Shown one piece after another: positions 8,421 to 19,001 of a DNA stretch of 64,000 nt (the stretch's first letter is position 1; every line of letters starts with the position of its first letter). The position numbers were made by a program, and so were the translations under genes. Below the pieces are notes generated by a model. It ran no database searches. It was not told the origin of the DNA and was given only the letters and a program-made list of their open reading frames with translations. This DNA comes from Desulfatibacillum sp. (GTDB lineage: Bacteria > Desulfobacterota > Desulfobacteria > Desulfobacterales > SpSt-501): assembly GCA_020725555.1 (NCBI GenBank), contig DYEU01000023.1, positions 62,001 to 126,000 on the forward strand, given 5' to 3'.

Positions 8421-10048
8421 GCGTCCTCCTCGGGGTTCACGGCGACGTCGATCAGCCGGCCGTTGAAGAGCTGAATCGCCTCGGCGATCAGGGGGTGGTT
8501 CATGGTTTCCTGCACCGCCGCCCTCCGGTCGCGGCGGGGCCGGGAAGGTGCGGGCGCGGGCGAGGCCCCCCCGGCGATCACGATTTCGGGGGCGCCGCCG
8601 AAGACCTCGGCACACACCCGCCGGAGGGCGGCGAGGGGTTTTTCGCGAACGAGGCTCTGCCGCAGGAAATCGCTTTCCCCCGGGTCGATCTCGACCCGTT
8701 CGGGGCCGGCGGCGACGAGCCGGGCGCGCCGCAAGGCGGCGGCCATGCTGGGAAATTCCTCCGCAAGCCGTGCGATCACCTCCTGCCAGGCCTCTATCCC
8801 GCGGGCCGGCGGGGCGGCGGGCCGGGCGGTCGGGGAGGATGCGGGCGGCGTTGCGGGCGCGGGGCCGCTTGCGCCGCCGTCGCGCACCGGCTCCCCGTCC
8901 CCGGCCAGGGAAGCCCGCAGCGCCTCGAGGTGTTCCATCAGCCGCTCGATCGAAAGCACCCCGCGGCTTCGGCGCCAGCGGAAAAAGGCCATCTCCACGG
9001 CGAGCCGCGGGCTTGCGGAGAGCCGCACGGAGGCCTCCTCGCGAAAGAAGGCCTCGAGGGCGCTTTCCACCGTCTCTTCCGGAAACCGCGCCGCCAGCGC
9101 CTCCAGCTCCCGGCGCTCCGCGGGGAGGCGGTCGACGAGGCGGTCGCCCTCCCGGCTGCCGCGCAACACCCAGAGGTCCCGCAGGAGGGCGAGCAGCTCG
9201 GCATAGAGTTTCTTGAGGTCGTGTCCCCGCCCGTAGAGATCCTCGATGGCGGAGAGAAAAGACGCGGTCTCCCCCGCCAAGCAAGCGGAGAGGAGCTCGT
9301 GCAGCCGGCGGCGGTCGACGAGGCCCAGGGTTTCGAGCACCTGCTCGGCGCCCACCTCCGGCTCTCCGCCGGAGAGGACCTGGTCGAGCAGGCTCAGGGC
9401 GTCGCGCACGCTGCCCTCGGCCTCCCGGGCGATCGCCTCGAGCCCCTGCGGATCGACCCGGACCCCCTCGGAGCGGCAGACGGACCCGAGATGCTCGACC
9501 AGCGCGGCGACGGGGATGCGCCGCAGGTCGAAGCGCTGGCAGCGGGAGAGGATCGTCGCCGGAATTTTGTGCGCCTCGGTGGTCGCAAAGAAGAAGAGCA
9601 CGTGCGCTGGGGGTTCCTCGAGCGTCTTCAACAGGGCGTTGAAGGCCGAGGCGCTCAGCATGTGCACCTCGTCGATGATGTAGATCTTGTAGCGGCTGTG
9701 CGCCGGGAGGTACTTCAGGTTTTCGCGCAGCTCCCGGATCTGGTCCACGTTGTTGTTGGAGGCGCCGTCGATTTCGTAGACGTCCGCCCCCCGGCCGGCG
9801 AGCAGATCGAGGCAGGAGCGGCAGCGGTTGCAGGGGTCGGGCCCCGGGCCCGCCTCGCAGTTCAGGGCGCGGGCCAGGATGCGGGCGATGGTGGTCTTGC
9901 CCGTGCCGCGGGGTCCGGCGAAGAGCATCGCGTGCGCCACCCGCCCCGAGGAGAGGGCGTTGCGCAGGGTCTGGGTCACGTGGCCCTGCTCGACGACGTC
10001 GGCGAAGCTCCGGGGGCGGTACTTGCGGGCGAGAACGAGGTACGGCAT
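8417..10048 (-). CDS. dnaX: DNA polymerase III subunits gamma/tau
   Basis: A 543-residue clamp-loader ATPase. Start at ATG 10048 gives [19 protein letters not shown], the usual DnaX N-terminus. Walker A is GPRGTGKT (K51). Zinc ligands are C64, C73, C76 and C79. The DEVHMLS box and the SRC sensor motif ([13 protein letters not shown]) follow. The C-terminal third has a Pro/Ala linker and a tau-like tail. I saw no A-AAA-AAG slippery site, so a programmed gamma form is not evident. It is the first gene of the overlapping dnaX-ybaB-recR-ykgJ-kinase run. Confidence 0.95.
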   Translation of the reverse strand: MPYLVLARKYRPRSFADVVEQGHVTQTLRNALSSGRVAHAMLFAGPRGTGKTTIARILARALNCEAGPGPDPCNRCRSCLDLLAGRGADVYEIDGASNNNVDQIRELRENLKYLPAHSRYKIYIIDEVHMLSASAFNALLKTLEEPPAHVLFFFATTEAHKIPATILSRCQRFDLRRIPVAALVEHLGSVCRSEGVRVDPQGLEAIAREAEGSVRDALSLLDQVLSGGEPEVGAEQVLETLGLVDRRRLHELLSACLAGETASFLSAIEDLYGRGHDLKKLYAELLALLRDLWVLRGSREGDRLVDRLPAERRELEALAARFPEETVESALEAFFREEASVRLSASPRLAVEMAFFRWRRSRGVLSIERLMEHLEALRASLAGDGEPVRDGGASGPAPATPPASSPTARPAAPPARGIEAWQEVIARLAEEFPSMAAALRRARLVAAGPERVEIDPGESDFLRQSLVREKPLAALRRVCAEVFGGAPEIVIAGGASPAPAPSRPRRDRRAAVQETMNHPLIAEAIQLFNGRLIDVAVNPEEDA

Positions 10049-10102
10049 CGACGTCAGGCGCGGATCGGCTCCGGAGGGGTGAACGGGGAGCGAAGCGGGA
10101 AG

Positions 10103-10196
10103 TGGCGGAGAGAGTGGGATTCGAACCCACGGTGCCGTTTTAAGCGGCACACACGATTTCCAGTCGTGTTCCTTCGGCCAGCTCGGACATCTCTCC
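10103..10196 (-). tRNA. tRNA-Ser(GGA)
   Basis: The minus strand folds as a class II tRNA. Acceptor GGAGAGA pairs with TCTCTCC, G discriminator, and encoded CCA at 10105-10103. The anticodon loop CTGGAAA gives anticodon GGA (codon UCC). A long variable arm (GTGCCGCTTAAAACGGCAC) and T arm GTGGGTTCGAATCCCAC are present. Serine identity follows from the anticodon and long variable arm. Confidence 0.96.
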
Positions 10197-10263
10197 GCGG
10201 ACCCATCGTCGACCAAGCCCCCCGCCCCGCCGCCGGTCCTCGGAGCGGGCCGCCGGCGGCGTG

Positions 10264-10355
<92 letters not shown>

Positions 10356-10391
10356 CCGCAACCGGCTGAGCAATGCATGAATCTTTGAAAA

Positions 10392-11165
10392 TTACCGGGT
10401 TTCGTGCTCGAAGTCAACCTCCGGGTCCCCGGCGAAACGGGGCTCGAGATCGAAAAAGGATTGCACCTCCGGGGTGTAGCGCCCGGGCGCCGCAAAGAGA
10501 AACAGCGGCGGCTCGACCCGCAGGCCGGGGCGGCCGCCGCGGATCCCCTCGACCAGCAAAAGCCGCGCCGCGTGGCGCGGGGTCCCGTGCACGCCGCGCA
10601 GGCGCTTGGGCTCCAGCCCCGCCGCGCGCATCCCGGAGAGCAGATCGGCCGCACGGCCGGCGTCGTAGACGAGGCTCACGCGCCCTCCGGGATCGAGCAG
10701 GCGGCGGGCCGCCTGGAGGACATCCTCGAGGACGACGCTGATTTCGTGGCGCGCAAGCGCCCGGCTGTCGTTGCCCGCGAGGCGTCCGCTGCCCCGGTGG
10801 CGGAAGGGCGGGTTGGAGACGACCCAGTCGAAGGCCCCGCCCAGGTCCCGGCGCTCGAGCCGGCGCAGGTCGCCGCAGACGACCTCGACCCGGGAGGAGA
10901 GGCCGTTGGCCGCGGCGTTTTCGCGCGCCAGGCGCGCGAGCTCTTCCTGGATCTCGACCGCCACCACGCTCGTCCCCGGGCGGCGGGCGGCGATGAGCAG
11001 GGCGACGATGCCGCAGCCGGCCCCGAGGTCGACGATGCGTGTCCCGGGCGCGGGACGGACCGCACCCGCCAGAATCACCGCGTCGATCGAGAAGCGGTAC
11101 CCCTGGCGGGGCTGGCTGATCCGCAGCCGGCCGCCGCAGAGGAGATCGCAGGTGGTTTGCGTCAT
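10392..11165 (-). CDS. tRNA1(Val) (adenine(37)-N6)-methyltransferase-like protein (TrmN6/YfiC)
   Basis: A 257-residue class I SAM-dependent methyltransferase. The N-terminal GYRFSIDAVILAGAV segment is typical of YfiC/TrmN6. The SAM-binding loop is VDLGAGCGIVALLIA, and the amino-methyltransferase motif is SNPPF. E. coli TrmN6 methylates A37 of tRNA-Val. Location beside tRNA genes is suggestive only. Its start overlaps the stop of dciA by 4 nt. Confidence 0.82.
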   Translation of the reverse strand: MTQTTCDLLCGGRLRISQPRQGYRFSIDAVILAGAVRPAPGTRIVDLGAGCGIVALLIAARRPGTSVVAVEIQEELARLARENAAANGLSSRVEVVCGDLRRLERRDLGGAFDWVVSNPPFRHRGSGRLAGNDSRALARHEISVVLEDVLQAARRLLDPGGRVSLVYDAGRAADLLSGMRAAGLEPKRLRGVHGTPRHAARLLLVEGIRGGRPGLRVEPPLFLFAAPGRYTPEVQSFFDLEPRFAGDPEVDFEHETR

Positions 11166-11485
11166 GTCCCGCAGGGGCCGATCCGCAGGATGATCTCGCG
11201 GATCGCGCGTTTCCCAAGGCAGCGGTTGACCGCCTCGATCAGCTCCGCGCGGCGCAGGTGGAGGTGGTGGAGCCAGCTCGAGCTCGAGACATGCACCACG
11301 AGCCGTGACCCGCGAAAGGCCGCGGGGCGGGCGTGGCGGGCGGTCTCGGCCCCGACCGCGGCCTCCCAGAGGCCCAAAAGCCTCACCGTGTCCTCCTCGC
11401 CGGAAGGCCGCAGGCGCCGGATTAGGCCGGGAAGGATCTCGCCCACCGCCTGCGCGCCGGCCGGCGGTTGTTTCCCAGGGTCCAT
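11162..11485 (-). CDS. DUF721/DciA family protein
   Basis: A 107-residue protein with the DUF721 pattern: basic helix, then W near the middle (LWEAAVG), HARPAAFRGSRLVVHVSSSSW, and a C-terminal RI-containing strand. DciA is the ancestral replicative helicase loader in bacteria lacking DnaC/DnaI, where it helps DnaB onto the origin. Start ATG 11485. It overlaps trmN6 downstream and diverges from hflK. Confidence 0.82.
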   Translation of the reverse strand: MDPGKQPPAGAQAVGEILPGLIRRLRPSGEEDTVRLLGLWEAAVGAETARHARPAAFRGSRLVVHVSSSSWLHHLHLRRAELIEAVNRCLGKRAIREIILRIGPCGT

Positions 11486-11555
11486 GGCATCCCGATTATG
11501 GCGCGGCGGGCAGGCTCCGTCAATCGGCGCCCTTGCGGCCGCGCTCCGATTTCGC

Positions 11556-11583
11556 TTGACTTGGGCCGGCTCCTACCTTATCA
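11556..11583 (+). promoter_or_regulatory. Promoter candidate for hflKC
   Basis: TTGACT (11556-11561) is followed after 16 bp by TTATCA (11578-11583). The -35 is good and the -10 weak. The first codon of hflK is at 11679, leaving a leader of about 90 nt. Confidence 0.35.
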
Positions 11584-11678
11584 GGAGGGATCCTCATTTC
11601 AGTCAGCATCGCACGGATCGTCTTCTTTCGCTACGCCCGCCGCCTGTCCGGTCACTTCCGGAGAAAAGGATTTGCGCC

Positions 11679-12713
11679 ATGAGTTGGGACTGGGAAAAAC
11701 TGAAGCAACAGCAGCAGGGCCCGCGCGGTGTTCCGCCGCAGATGAGCCAGGCGCTGAACCAGCTCAAGAAATTCCGCCTCCCCGGCGGGCCGACGGCCAT
11801 CCTGCTCCTCGTCCTCGCCGCCGCCGTCTTTTCCTCGTTCTACACCGTCAACCAGGATGAGGTCGGCGTCGTGCAGCGCTTCGGCCGCTACATCGAGACG
11901 ACCCAGCCGGGCCTGAATTTCAAGCTCCCCTTCGGCATCGACACGGTGACCAAGGTCAACGTGAAGCGGGTGCAGACCGAGGAGTTCGGCGGAGGCCCCG
12001 GCGAGGAGACCTTCCGGCCGCGGACGCGTCCCGGCGCCGAGCCGGCCAACGTCACCCTGATGCTCACGGGGGATCTGAACGTCGCCCTGGTCCCCTGGAT
12101 CGTGCAGTTCCGCGTCAAGGACCCCTACAACTACCTCTTCAAGGTCGCCAACGTCCGCCGGCTGCTGACCGACATGTCCGAGGCGGTGATGCGGCTTGTG
12201 GTCGGCGACCGCAGCATCAACGAGGTGATCAGCAAGCGCAGCGAAATCGCCAACGAGGCCCGCGACCTCCTCCAGCGTGAGCTCGACCAGGCCGAGACCG
12301 GCATCCACATCGTCACCATCGAGCTCAAGCGCACCAACGTGCCGCTTCCGGTACAGCCCTCGTTCAACGAGGTGAACCAGGCGACCCAGGAAAAGGAGCA
12401 GCTGATCTACCAGGCGAACGAGGAATACAACAAGGCGATCCCTGCGGCGCGCGGCTCGGCCGAACGCACCATCCGCGAGGCCGAAGGCTACGCCTTGAAC
12501 CGCGTCAACCGCGCCCAGGGCGATGTCGCCCGCTTCCGCCAGATCTACGAGGAATACCGCAAGGCCAAGGACGTGACCGAGCGCCGGCTCTACCTCGAGA
12601 AGATGCGGAGCGTGGTGCGGAACATGGGGCCGATTTACATCGTCGATCCGGATCAGAAAAGCGCGCTGCCGCTGCTCAACCTCATGCCGCCCATGCCGGG
12701 GAAGGAAAAATGA
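11679..12713 (+). CDS. hflK: FtsH protease regulator HflK (SPFH domain)
   Basis: A 344-residue membrane protein. The N-terminus is Gln/Pro-rich and cytoplasmic. One membrane helix lies near residues 44-63 (AILLLVLAAAVFSSF), then an SPFH/band-7 domain starts at VNQDEVGVVQRFGRY. A long Glu/Arg-rich helix follows. HflK and HflC form a periplasm-facing cage around FtsH and modulate its proteolysis. The ATG is preceded by AAAAGGA. It overlaps hflC by ATGA. A shorter N-terminus than E. coli HflK (which is Gly-rich) is normal in many phyla. Confidence 0.92.
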   Translation: MSWDWEKLKQQQQGPRGVPPQMSQALNQLKKFRLPGGPTAILLLVLAAAVFSSFYTVNQDEVGVVQRFGRYIETTQPGLNFKLPFGIDTVTKVNVKRVQTEEFGGGPGEETFRPRTRPGAEPANVTLMLTGDLNVALVPWIVQFRVKDPYNYLFKVANVRRLLTDMSEAVMRLVVGDRSINEVISKRSEIANEARDLLQRELDQAETGIHIVTIELKRTNVPLPVQPSFNEVNQATQEKEQLIYQANEEYNKAIPAARGSAERTIREAEGYALNRVNRAQGDVARFRQIYEEYRKAKDVTERRLYLEKMRSVVRNMGPIYIVDPDQKSALPLLNLMPPMPGKEK

Positions 12714-13657
12714 AACTCAAGTCCTCGCTGATCGTCGTCGTGCTGCTGGTCGCGGCCGTGGCCTGGGATGCCTTCTTCGTCGTCTCCGAAACCGAGCAGG
12801 TGGTCATCACCCAGTTCGGGCGGATCACGGGGGAGGCGATCACCGAACCGGGGCTCAAGGTGAAGCTGCCCTTCATCCAGAAGGTGCACGTCTTCAACAA
12901 GAACATCCTCGACTGGGACGGGGACCCGGGCCAGATCCCCACGCTGGACAAGACCTTCATCTGGGTGGACGCCTTCGCCCGCTGGCGCATCGTGGACCCG
13001 GTCAAATTCTTCCAGACGGTGAACAACCGCTTCAACGCCATCAACCGCTTGAACGACATCATCGACCCCGCGGTGCGCAACTTCATCACCTCGCACCGGC
13101 TGATCGACGCCGTGCGGCGCTCGAACCGGGAGCTCGACGTCTCCGAGGAAGGGCTCGAGGACCAGGAGAAAAAGCCCCAGTCGCTCTACCAGATCACGGT
13201 CGGCCGGGAAAAGATCACCCAGGGGATTCTCGAGGAGGCCCAACCCAAGCTCAACCAGTTCGGCATCGAGTTGGTGGACGTGAAGATCAAGAGCATCAAC
13301 TACGTGGAAGAGGTGCGCAAATCGGTCTACGACCGCATGATCGCCGAGCGCAAGCAGATCGCGGAGAAGTTCCGCTCCGAGGGGCGCGGCGAGGCCCAGA
13401 AGATCCTGGGGCAGAAAGACCGCGACCTGCAGCGCATCTCCTCGGAAGCCTACCGTATCGCCGAGGAGATCAAGGGCAAGGCCGACAGCGAGGCGACCCG
13501 AATCTACGCCGCCGTCTACGGCCAGGACCCGGAATTCTACAGCTTCCTGGAAACCCTCGAGCTCTACGCCGAGGTCCTCGACAAGCAGAGCTCGGCGATC
13601 CTGTCCACCCAGTCGGACCTGATGCGCCTGTTCAAGACCGGCCGCCCCGCGCGCTGA
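12710..13657 (+). CDS. hflC: FtsH protease regulator HflC (SPFH domain)
   Basis: A 315-residue partner of HflK. An N-terminal signal-anchor (residues 5-25) is followed by SETEQVVITQFGRITGEAI, the start of the SPFH domain. IKSINYVEEVRKSVYDRMIAER-type sequence and a C-terminal FYSFLETLELYAEVL segment are typical of HflC. The start is coupled to hflK. A bidirectional terminator follows directly. Confidence 0.93.
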   Translation: MKLKSSLIVVVLLVAAVAWDAFFVVSETEQVVITQFGRITGEAITEPGLKVKLPFIQKVHVFNKNILDWDGDPGQIPTLDKTFIWVDAFARWRIVDPVKFFQTVNNRFNAINRLNDIIDPAVRNFITSHRLIDAVRRSNRELDVSEEGLEDQEKKPQSLYQITVGREKITQGILEEAQPKLNQFGIELVDVKIKSINYVEEVRKSVYDRMIAERKQIAEKFRSEGRGEAQKILGQKDRDLQRISSEAYRIAEEIKGKADSEATRIYAAVYGQDPEFYSFLETLELYAEVLDKQSSAILSTQSDLMRLFKTGRPAR

Positions 13658-13675
13658 GCCCCTTTAGGGCGGAAG

Positions 13676-13720
13676 AAAAAGGCGGCCGTTTCCCGCGGGG
13701 GAAACGGCCGCCTTTGTTCT
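13676..13720. terminator. Bidirectional Rho-independent terminator
   Basis: A perfect 14-bp stem, GGCGGCCGTTTCCC (13681-13694) with GGGAAACGGCCGCC (13699-13712), carries T-rich sequence after it and A-rich sequence before it. It can therefore stop hflKC from the left and the bS22-like gene from the right. Confidence 0.92.
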
Positions 13721-13742
13721 TTTGAAATTCCTCTTCCGGGGG

Positions 13743-13838
13743 TTATTTGCTCCGCCGTTGGTGGCGCGTGCGGGCGAGAAGCTTTTTGTGCTTGTGCTTG
13801 CGCATTTTCTTGCGCCGCTTCTTGATGACGCTGCCCAA
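13743..13838 (-). CDS. Small basic ribosomal protein bS22 / AURKAIP1-COX24 domain protein
   Basis: A 31-residue, very basic protein: about half its residues are Lys, Arg or His. Key run KKRRKKMRKHKHKKLL at residues 6-21, ending QRRSK. This is the AURKAIP1/COX24 signature shared with mitochondrial mS38 and with the small bacterial 30S protein now called bS22. The start is a TTG at 13838, placed by a near-perfect Shine-Dalgarno GGAGGTGAGG ending 3 nt upstream. An ATG further in would cut into the conserved part. It lies alone between a terminator and the divergent PilZ gene. It is easily missed because of its size and start codon. Confidence 0.88.
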   Translation of the reverse strand: MGSVIKKRRKKMRKHKHKKLLARTRHQRRSK

Positions 13839-13967
13839 CTCCTCACCTCCCCTCGTTTGAGCCGCAGGCGATCGACGAGCGGGTTTTCTACCGCAGCGGC
13901 GGGTTTCTGTCCACCTTTTTTTTTCAACCCCTGGAATTCCAGGACGGCCTGTCCTATAAGAACGCCC

Positions 13968-14474
13968 ATGAGCTCGTTTTCGACCCTGGTCGGGATCGGT
14001 GTCGCCTTCGGCGCGGCCGCCTTCACGCTGATCGTGCTGCTCCGTTTTCTGCGCGGCAGCCGCCGCCGCGAACGCCCCGTGCACCTCGCGGTAGCCGGCG
14101 CGGCGAGTCCGGTCCCGCCGAGCTGGGAGGAAAAGCGCCGCCATCCCCGCGTGGCCGTCTCCTGGCAGACCGAAATCGAGGAGGCCGGGGTGAGCCGCGC
14201 CGCGCGCCTGAGGGACATCAGCCTGGGAGGCGCCTTCGTCGTCGTCTCCGCGCCGCCCGCCGCGGGGTGCGAGCTGCGCCTCACGATCTTCCCGCCCCAC
14301 GCGGCGCCTCTCGCCTTGAACGCCGCCGTCGCCTGGTCGAACGCCGCCGTCCCCGAGGAACGGGTGGTCCACCGCGGCATGGGCGTCACCTTCCGCGCCA
14401 ATTCGGCCGAGGACCTCCGGCGTCTGCACGAAGTGATCCTCGGGCTTCTTTCCCGGCAGGAGGAGGCGCCGTGA
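13968..14474 (+). CDS. Membrane-anchored PilZ-domain protein
   Basis: A 168-residue protein with one N-terminal membrane helix (about residues 5-27) and a cytoplasmic PilZ domain. The c-di-GMP binding motifs RRHPR (RxxxR, about residue 57) and DISLGGAF (DxSxxG) are both intact, so binding is likely. Start ATG 13968 gives MSSFSTLVG. The stop overlaps the GTG of the next gene. A target is not shown by the context. Confidence 0.85.
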   Translation: MSSFSTLVGIGVAFGAAAFTLIVLLRFLRGSRRRERPVHLAVAGAASPVPPSWEEKRRHPRVAVSWQTEIEEAGVSRAARLRDISLGGAFVVVSAPPAAGCELRLTIFPPHAAPLALNAAVAWSNAAVPEERVVHRGMGVTFRANSAEDLRRLHEVILGLLSRQEEAP

Positions 14475-15055
14475 AGGCCGAAGGCGGCCCCGAGGCCGCT
14501 CCGCCCTCCCCCCCGCCCGGCGAGCGTCTCTTCCGCCCCGAGCAGATGCCGCTTGTGGACCAGGCCGTGGTCATGGCCGAGGAGCTGGTCGGCAACCACT
14601 ACAAGATGACCACCAGTCGCTGGCAGCGCCCGCGCTACGACGTCCGCACCTACGGCGACCTCGAGCCCGCCGAGCGGGTGGACGGCCCGTTTGCGCAGAT
14701 CATCCGCTACCAGGCACGCCCGAAGCGCACCGAGCTCGGCTCGGCCGGCTTCGATTTCTACAAGATCTGCCTGCAGGACCCGGCCATCCTGGAGGCGCTC
14801 GAGCGGCGGCCGGGCCTCAGGCTGCTGCCGTTTCTGCTCTACATCCTGGTCCACGAGCTGATCCACGTCGTGCGCTTCAGCCGCTTCCAGCAGGGGTTCG
14901 AGGCTTCCTCCGAGGAGCGCCTGGCCGAGGAAAGGCGCGTCCACGAACTCACCCACGCCATCCTGCGCGACCTCAGGCTCGAGGGAATGCGCGAGGTTCT
15001 CGAGTTCTACGCCGACTGGAGAACGGCCTGGGATCGCGTGGGCGCCCCTGCTTGA
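14471..15055 (+). CDS. Uncharacterised protein with an HExxH zinc-site motif
   Basis: A 194-residue protein without signal peptide, starting at GTG 14471 (GTGA overlap with the PilZ gene). The centre holds VHELIHVVRF (about residues 132-141), an HExxH motif typical of zinc metallopeptidases. About 30 residues on, after the acidic EERLAEERRV, comes a second HELTH. Between them Glu residues could supply a third ligand. I do not recognise the family, and peptidase activity is inferred from the motif only. Translational coupling to a c-di-GMP receptor suggests a joint role. Confidence 0.7.
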   Translation: MKAEGGPEAAPPSPPPGERLFRPEQMPLVDQAVVMAEELVGNHYKMTTSRWQRPRYDVRTYGDLEPAERVDGPFAQIIRYQARPKRTELGSAGFDFYKICLQDPAILEALERRPGLRLLPFLLYILVHELIHVVRFSRFQQGFEASSEERLAEERRVHELTHAILRDLRLEGMREVLEFYADWRTAWDRVGAPA

Positions 15056-15079
15056 CAGGGGCGGCCGCATGTTTATATT
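15052..15079 (+). promoter_or_regulatory. Sigma-70 promoter for the fmdB-like gene
   Basis: Consensus TTGACA (15052-15057, covering the stop of the upstream gene) is followed after 16 bp by TATATT (15074-15079). Start of transcription is expected near 15086, about 40 nt before the FmdB ATG. Confidence 0.7.
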
Positions 15080-15127
15080 TGCGCGCAAACTTGAGATCGA
15101 CCACCATGTGGAGGGAGGCGAACCGGC

Positions 15128-15403
15128 ATGCCGATCTACGAGTACGAATGTGAACAGTGCGGTGCCGTGGAAGAGGTTTTTCAGAAGTTCTCCGACAAAC
15201 CCCTGACCCGCTGCCGCCAGTGCTCCGGCAAAATGCACAAACTGATCTCCCAGAGCACGTTTCATCTCAAGGGCTCCGGCTGGTACGTGACGGATTACGC
15301 CCGCACGTCCCGGGGTTCCTCGTCCGCGAAAAGCGATTCCGCCGGGTCGGACTCCGGCGATTCCAAGAAGAAAAGCACCACCTCGGCCGCTTCCGAATCC
15401 TGA
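15128..15403 (+). CDS. FmdB-family zinc ribbon protein
   Basis: A 91-residue protein beginning MPIYEYECEQCG, with a CxxC...CxxC ribbon (CEQC, CRQC) in the first 40 residues and a Ser/Lys-rich low-complexity tail. FmdB/CxxC_CXXC_SSSS proteins are named after a putative regulator of formamidase, but most have no known role. GGAGG lies just before the ATG. Confidence 0.88.
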   Translation: MPIYEYECEQCGAVEEVFQKFSDKPLTRCRQCSGKMHKLISQSTFHLKGSGWYVTDYARTSRGSSSAKSDSAGSDSGDSKKKSTTSAASES

Positions 15404-15521
15404 CATCGGCTGAACCCGCGCAAGCGGGACTCCCCCCGGACCTTGGATGGACGACGATCGGGGAGGGATGCGTTGCGCGCCGCGGGATGGATGCATAACC
15501 TTCCGAAAATTCTTTGTTTTG

Positions 15522-15527
15522 TATCAT
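15522..15527 (+). promoter_or_regulatory. Possible -10 element for groESL
   Basis: The A/T-rich patch 15495-15530 stands out in a GC-rich gap of 237 bp and holds TATCAT, a 5/6 match to a -10. No good -35 is 16-18 bp upstream. No CIRCE element (TTAGCACTC inverted repeat) is present. A CTTGAAA resembling a heat-shock -35 occurs at 15593 without a matching -10. Confidence 0.3.
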
Positions 15528-15640
15528 AGGGGGTGGTTCGCTGCAGCACCTGTTGACGCGGCCGGCAAGCGGGCCCGCCTGCCGGGGCCGGCCTTGAAAC
15601 CGCAAGCGCTTCGAGAACTTCAAGCAAAGGAGATCACCGC

Positions 15641-17580
<1,940 letters not shown>

Positions 17581-17615
17581 TTCGGCCTGCAGGCCGGATT
17601 CGTTGACGGTCGCTG

Positions 17616-17654
17616 GACCCCGGTGACGGGTTGTTGTCACCGGGGTCTTTTTTT
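17616..17654 (+). terminator. Rho-independent terminator of groESL
   Basis: Stem GACCCCGGTGAC (17616-17627) pairs perfectly with GTCACCGGGGTC (17636-17647) around an 8-nt loop and is followed by seven T residues. Confidence 0.95.
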
Positions 17655-17858
17655 CCCCGCCGCCCCGCCTCCCCCCGGCGTCCGCGATCCAAAAAAAAAT
17701 AACCAATTCGATGGGTTGTACAATTCCTGGGCCAGGGGTGGAAGGCCGGCTTTAGGGCGTTGAGGGCACATTTTTTGCTTTTCTTCCCTGTTCAGCCGAA
17801 CCGGAGCGATTGCGGCGCCGGCGGTGCACCCAATTCAACGAGGGACGGAGAAAAGGCC

Positions 17859-18896
17859 ATGAAATCGTGGGCGAAACGGGGGGGAAAGGCGTTGGTTGCG
17901 GGGTTCCTGGCGATCCTGACGGGAATCGGCCTTGCGGCCACGGCGGCCGCCGAGGGGCCGCTTCAGGAAACCGAGAACGGCTGGTATTACACGGTCCAGC
18001 CGGGCGACACGCTCTGGGGGCTCTCGCAGCGTTTCGCGCGCGCCCCCTGGGTCTGGCCGGAGCTCTGGCAGGAAAACAGCCGCATCATCGCCAACCCGCA
18101 TCTCATCTACCCGGGGCAGAAACTGAAGCTCGCGCGCGTGACCTCCCCCGCAAGGCAACCCTCCTCCCCCGCCGCCGCGGGCGAAGAGTCCGCGGGGATC
18201 CACTACTATCTCGCCACCGCCGACCAGGTGGGCTTCATCCGCAAGGAGCCCGTCGCCCCACGGGGGGTGATCCTCCGCGGCCGAGACGAAGCCCGGAGGC
18301 TCCTGAGCGAGGGGGAGCTCCTGTTCGTGAAGCCGGCGGGCTCATCGGCCCTCGCCCCCGGAAGCCGGATGACGGTGTACCGCACCTTCGAGCCGGTCTA
18401 CACCCCCGACAAGAGCCGGCTGCTCGGCACCCAGCACCTGCTTTGCGGGGTTGCCGAGATCCTCGAGCTTGGGCCCGAACACGCCACCGCCCGGCTGCTC
18501 AAGTCCTACCGGCCGGTGCGCGCCGGCGACAAGCTGATGCCCTACGAAAAGCGTCCCCATCGCATCCCGATCCTCGCCGCCGCACCCGGGATCGACGGAA
18601 CCCTCATCCGCGCCGAGGAAGAGCATGGCATGTTCGCCGAGACGAACTTCGCCTTCATCGACCGCGGCCGACGCCACGGGCTCCAGGCCGGCCAGATCTA
18701 CGCCGTCTACGAGCCGATCGAGATCGCCCAAGGATCCACGGCGGCGCGGAAGACAGCCGGCCCGGCCCAGGACTACGGCGAGCTCCTCGTCCTGCATGTC
18801 GAGGAGGAAACGGCGACGGTGCTGGTCACCGATTCGACCAAGGAGTTCCACGCCGGAGGCCGCGTGCGCACCCCCATGGCGGCGGCCGCCCGTTAG
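17859..18896 (+). CDS. Secreted LysM peptidoglycan-binding protein
   Basis: A 345-residue protein. A basic start and hydrophobic stretch to about residue 31 (ending ATAAAEG) form a signal peptide. One LysM domain follows (residues 43-92, YYTVQPGDTLWGLSQRF ... NPHLIYPGQKLKL). The remaining 240 residues have no family I can name but have repeated short beta-like segments. LysM proteins of this shape are common in Desulfobacterota and bind the cell wall in the periplasm. Monocistronic. A long inverted repeat separates it from the convergent pilin operon. Confidence 0.85.
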   Translation: MKSWAKRGGKALVAGFLAILTGIGLAATAAAEGPLQETENGWYYTVQPGDTLWGLSQRFARAPWVWPELWQENSRIIANPHLIYPGQKLKLARVTSPARQPSSPAAAGEESAGIHYYLATADQVGFIRKEPVAPRGVILRGRDEARRLLSEGELLFVKPAGSSALAPGSRMTVYRTFEPVYTPDKSRLLGTQHLLCGVAEILELGPEHATARLLKSYRPVRAGDKLMPYEKRPHRIPILAAAPGIDGTLIRAEEEHGMFAETNFAFIDRGRRHGLQAGQIYAVYEPIEIAQGSTAARKTAGPAQDYGELLVLHVEEETATVLVTDSTKEFHAGGRVRTPMAAAAR

Positions 18897-19001
18897 GCGG
18901 CTCGCGAAGGCTACAGGGCACGGCCCCCAAAGGGCCCTTCGTCCGCCGGTCGAAAAGAAGCCCGCTGCGGCGCCCCCCCTCCGGCCAAGGCCTCTCCTAC
19001 G

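Noticed and set aside
8417-10048. Programmed frameshift in dnaX to give the gamma form
   Set aside because: I found no A-AAA-AAG slippery heptamer with a following hairpin on the coding strand.
15404-15640. CIRCE or sigma-32 control of groESL
   Set aside because: No TTAGCACTC-N9-GAGTGCTAA element is present. A CTTGAAA at 15593 lies only 48 bp before the gene and has no matching -10.
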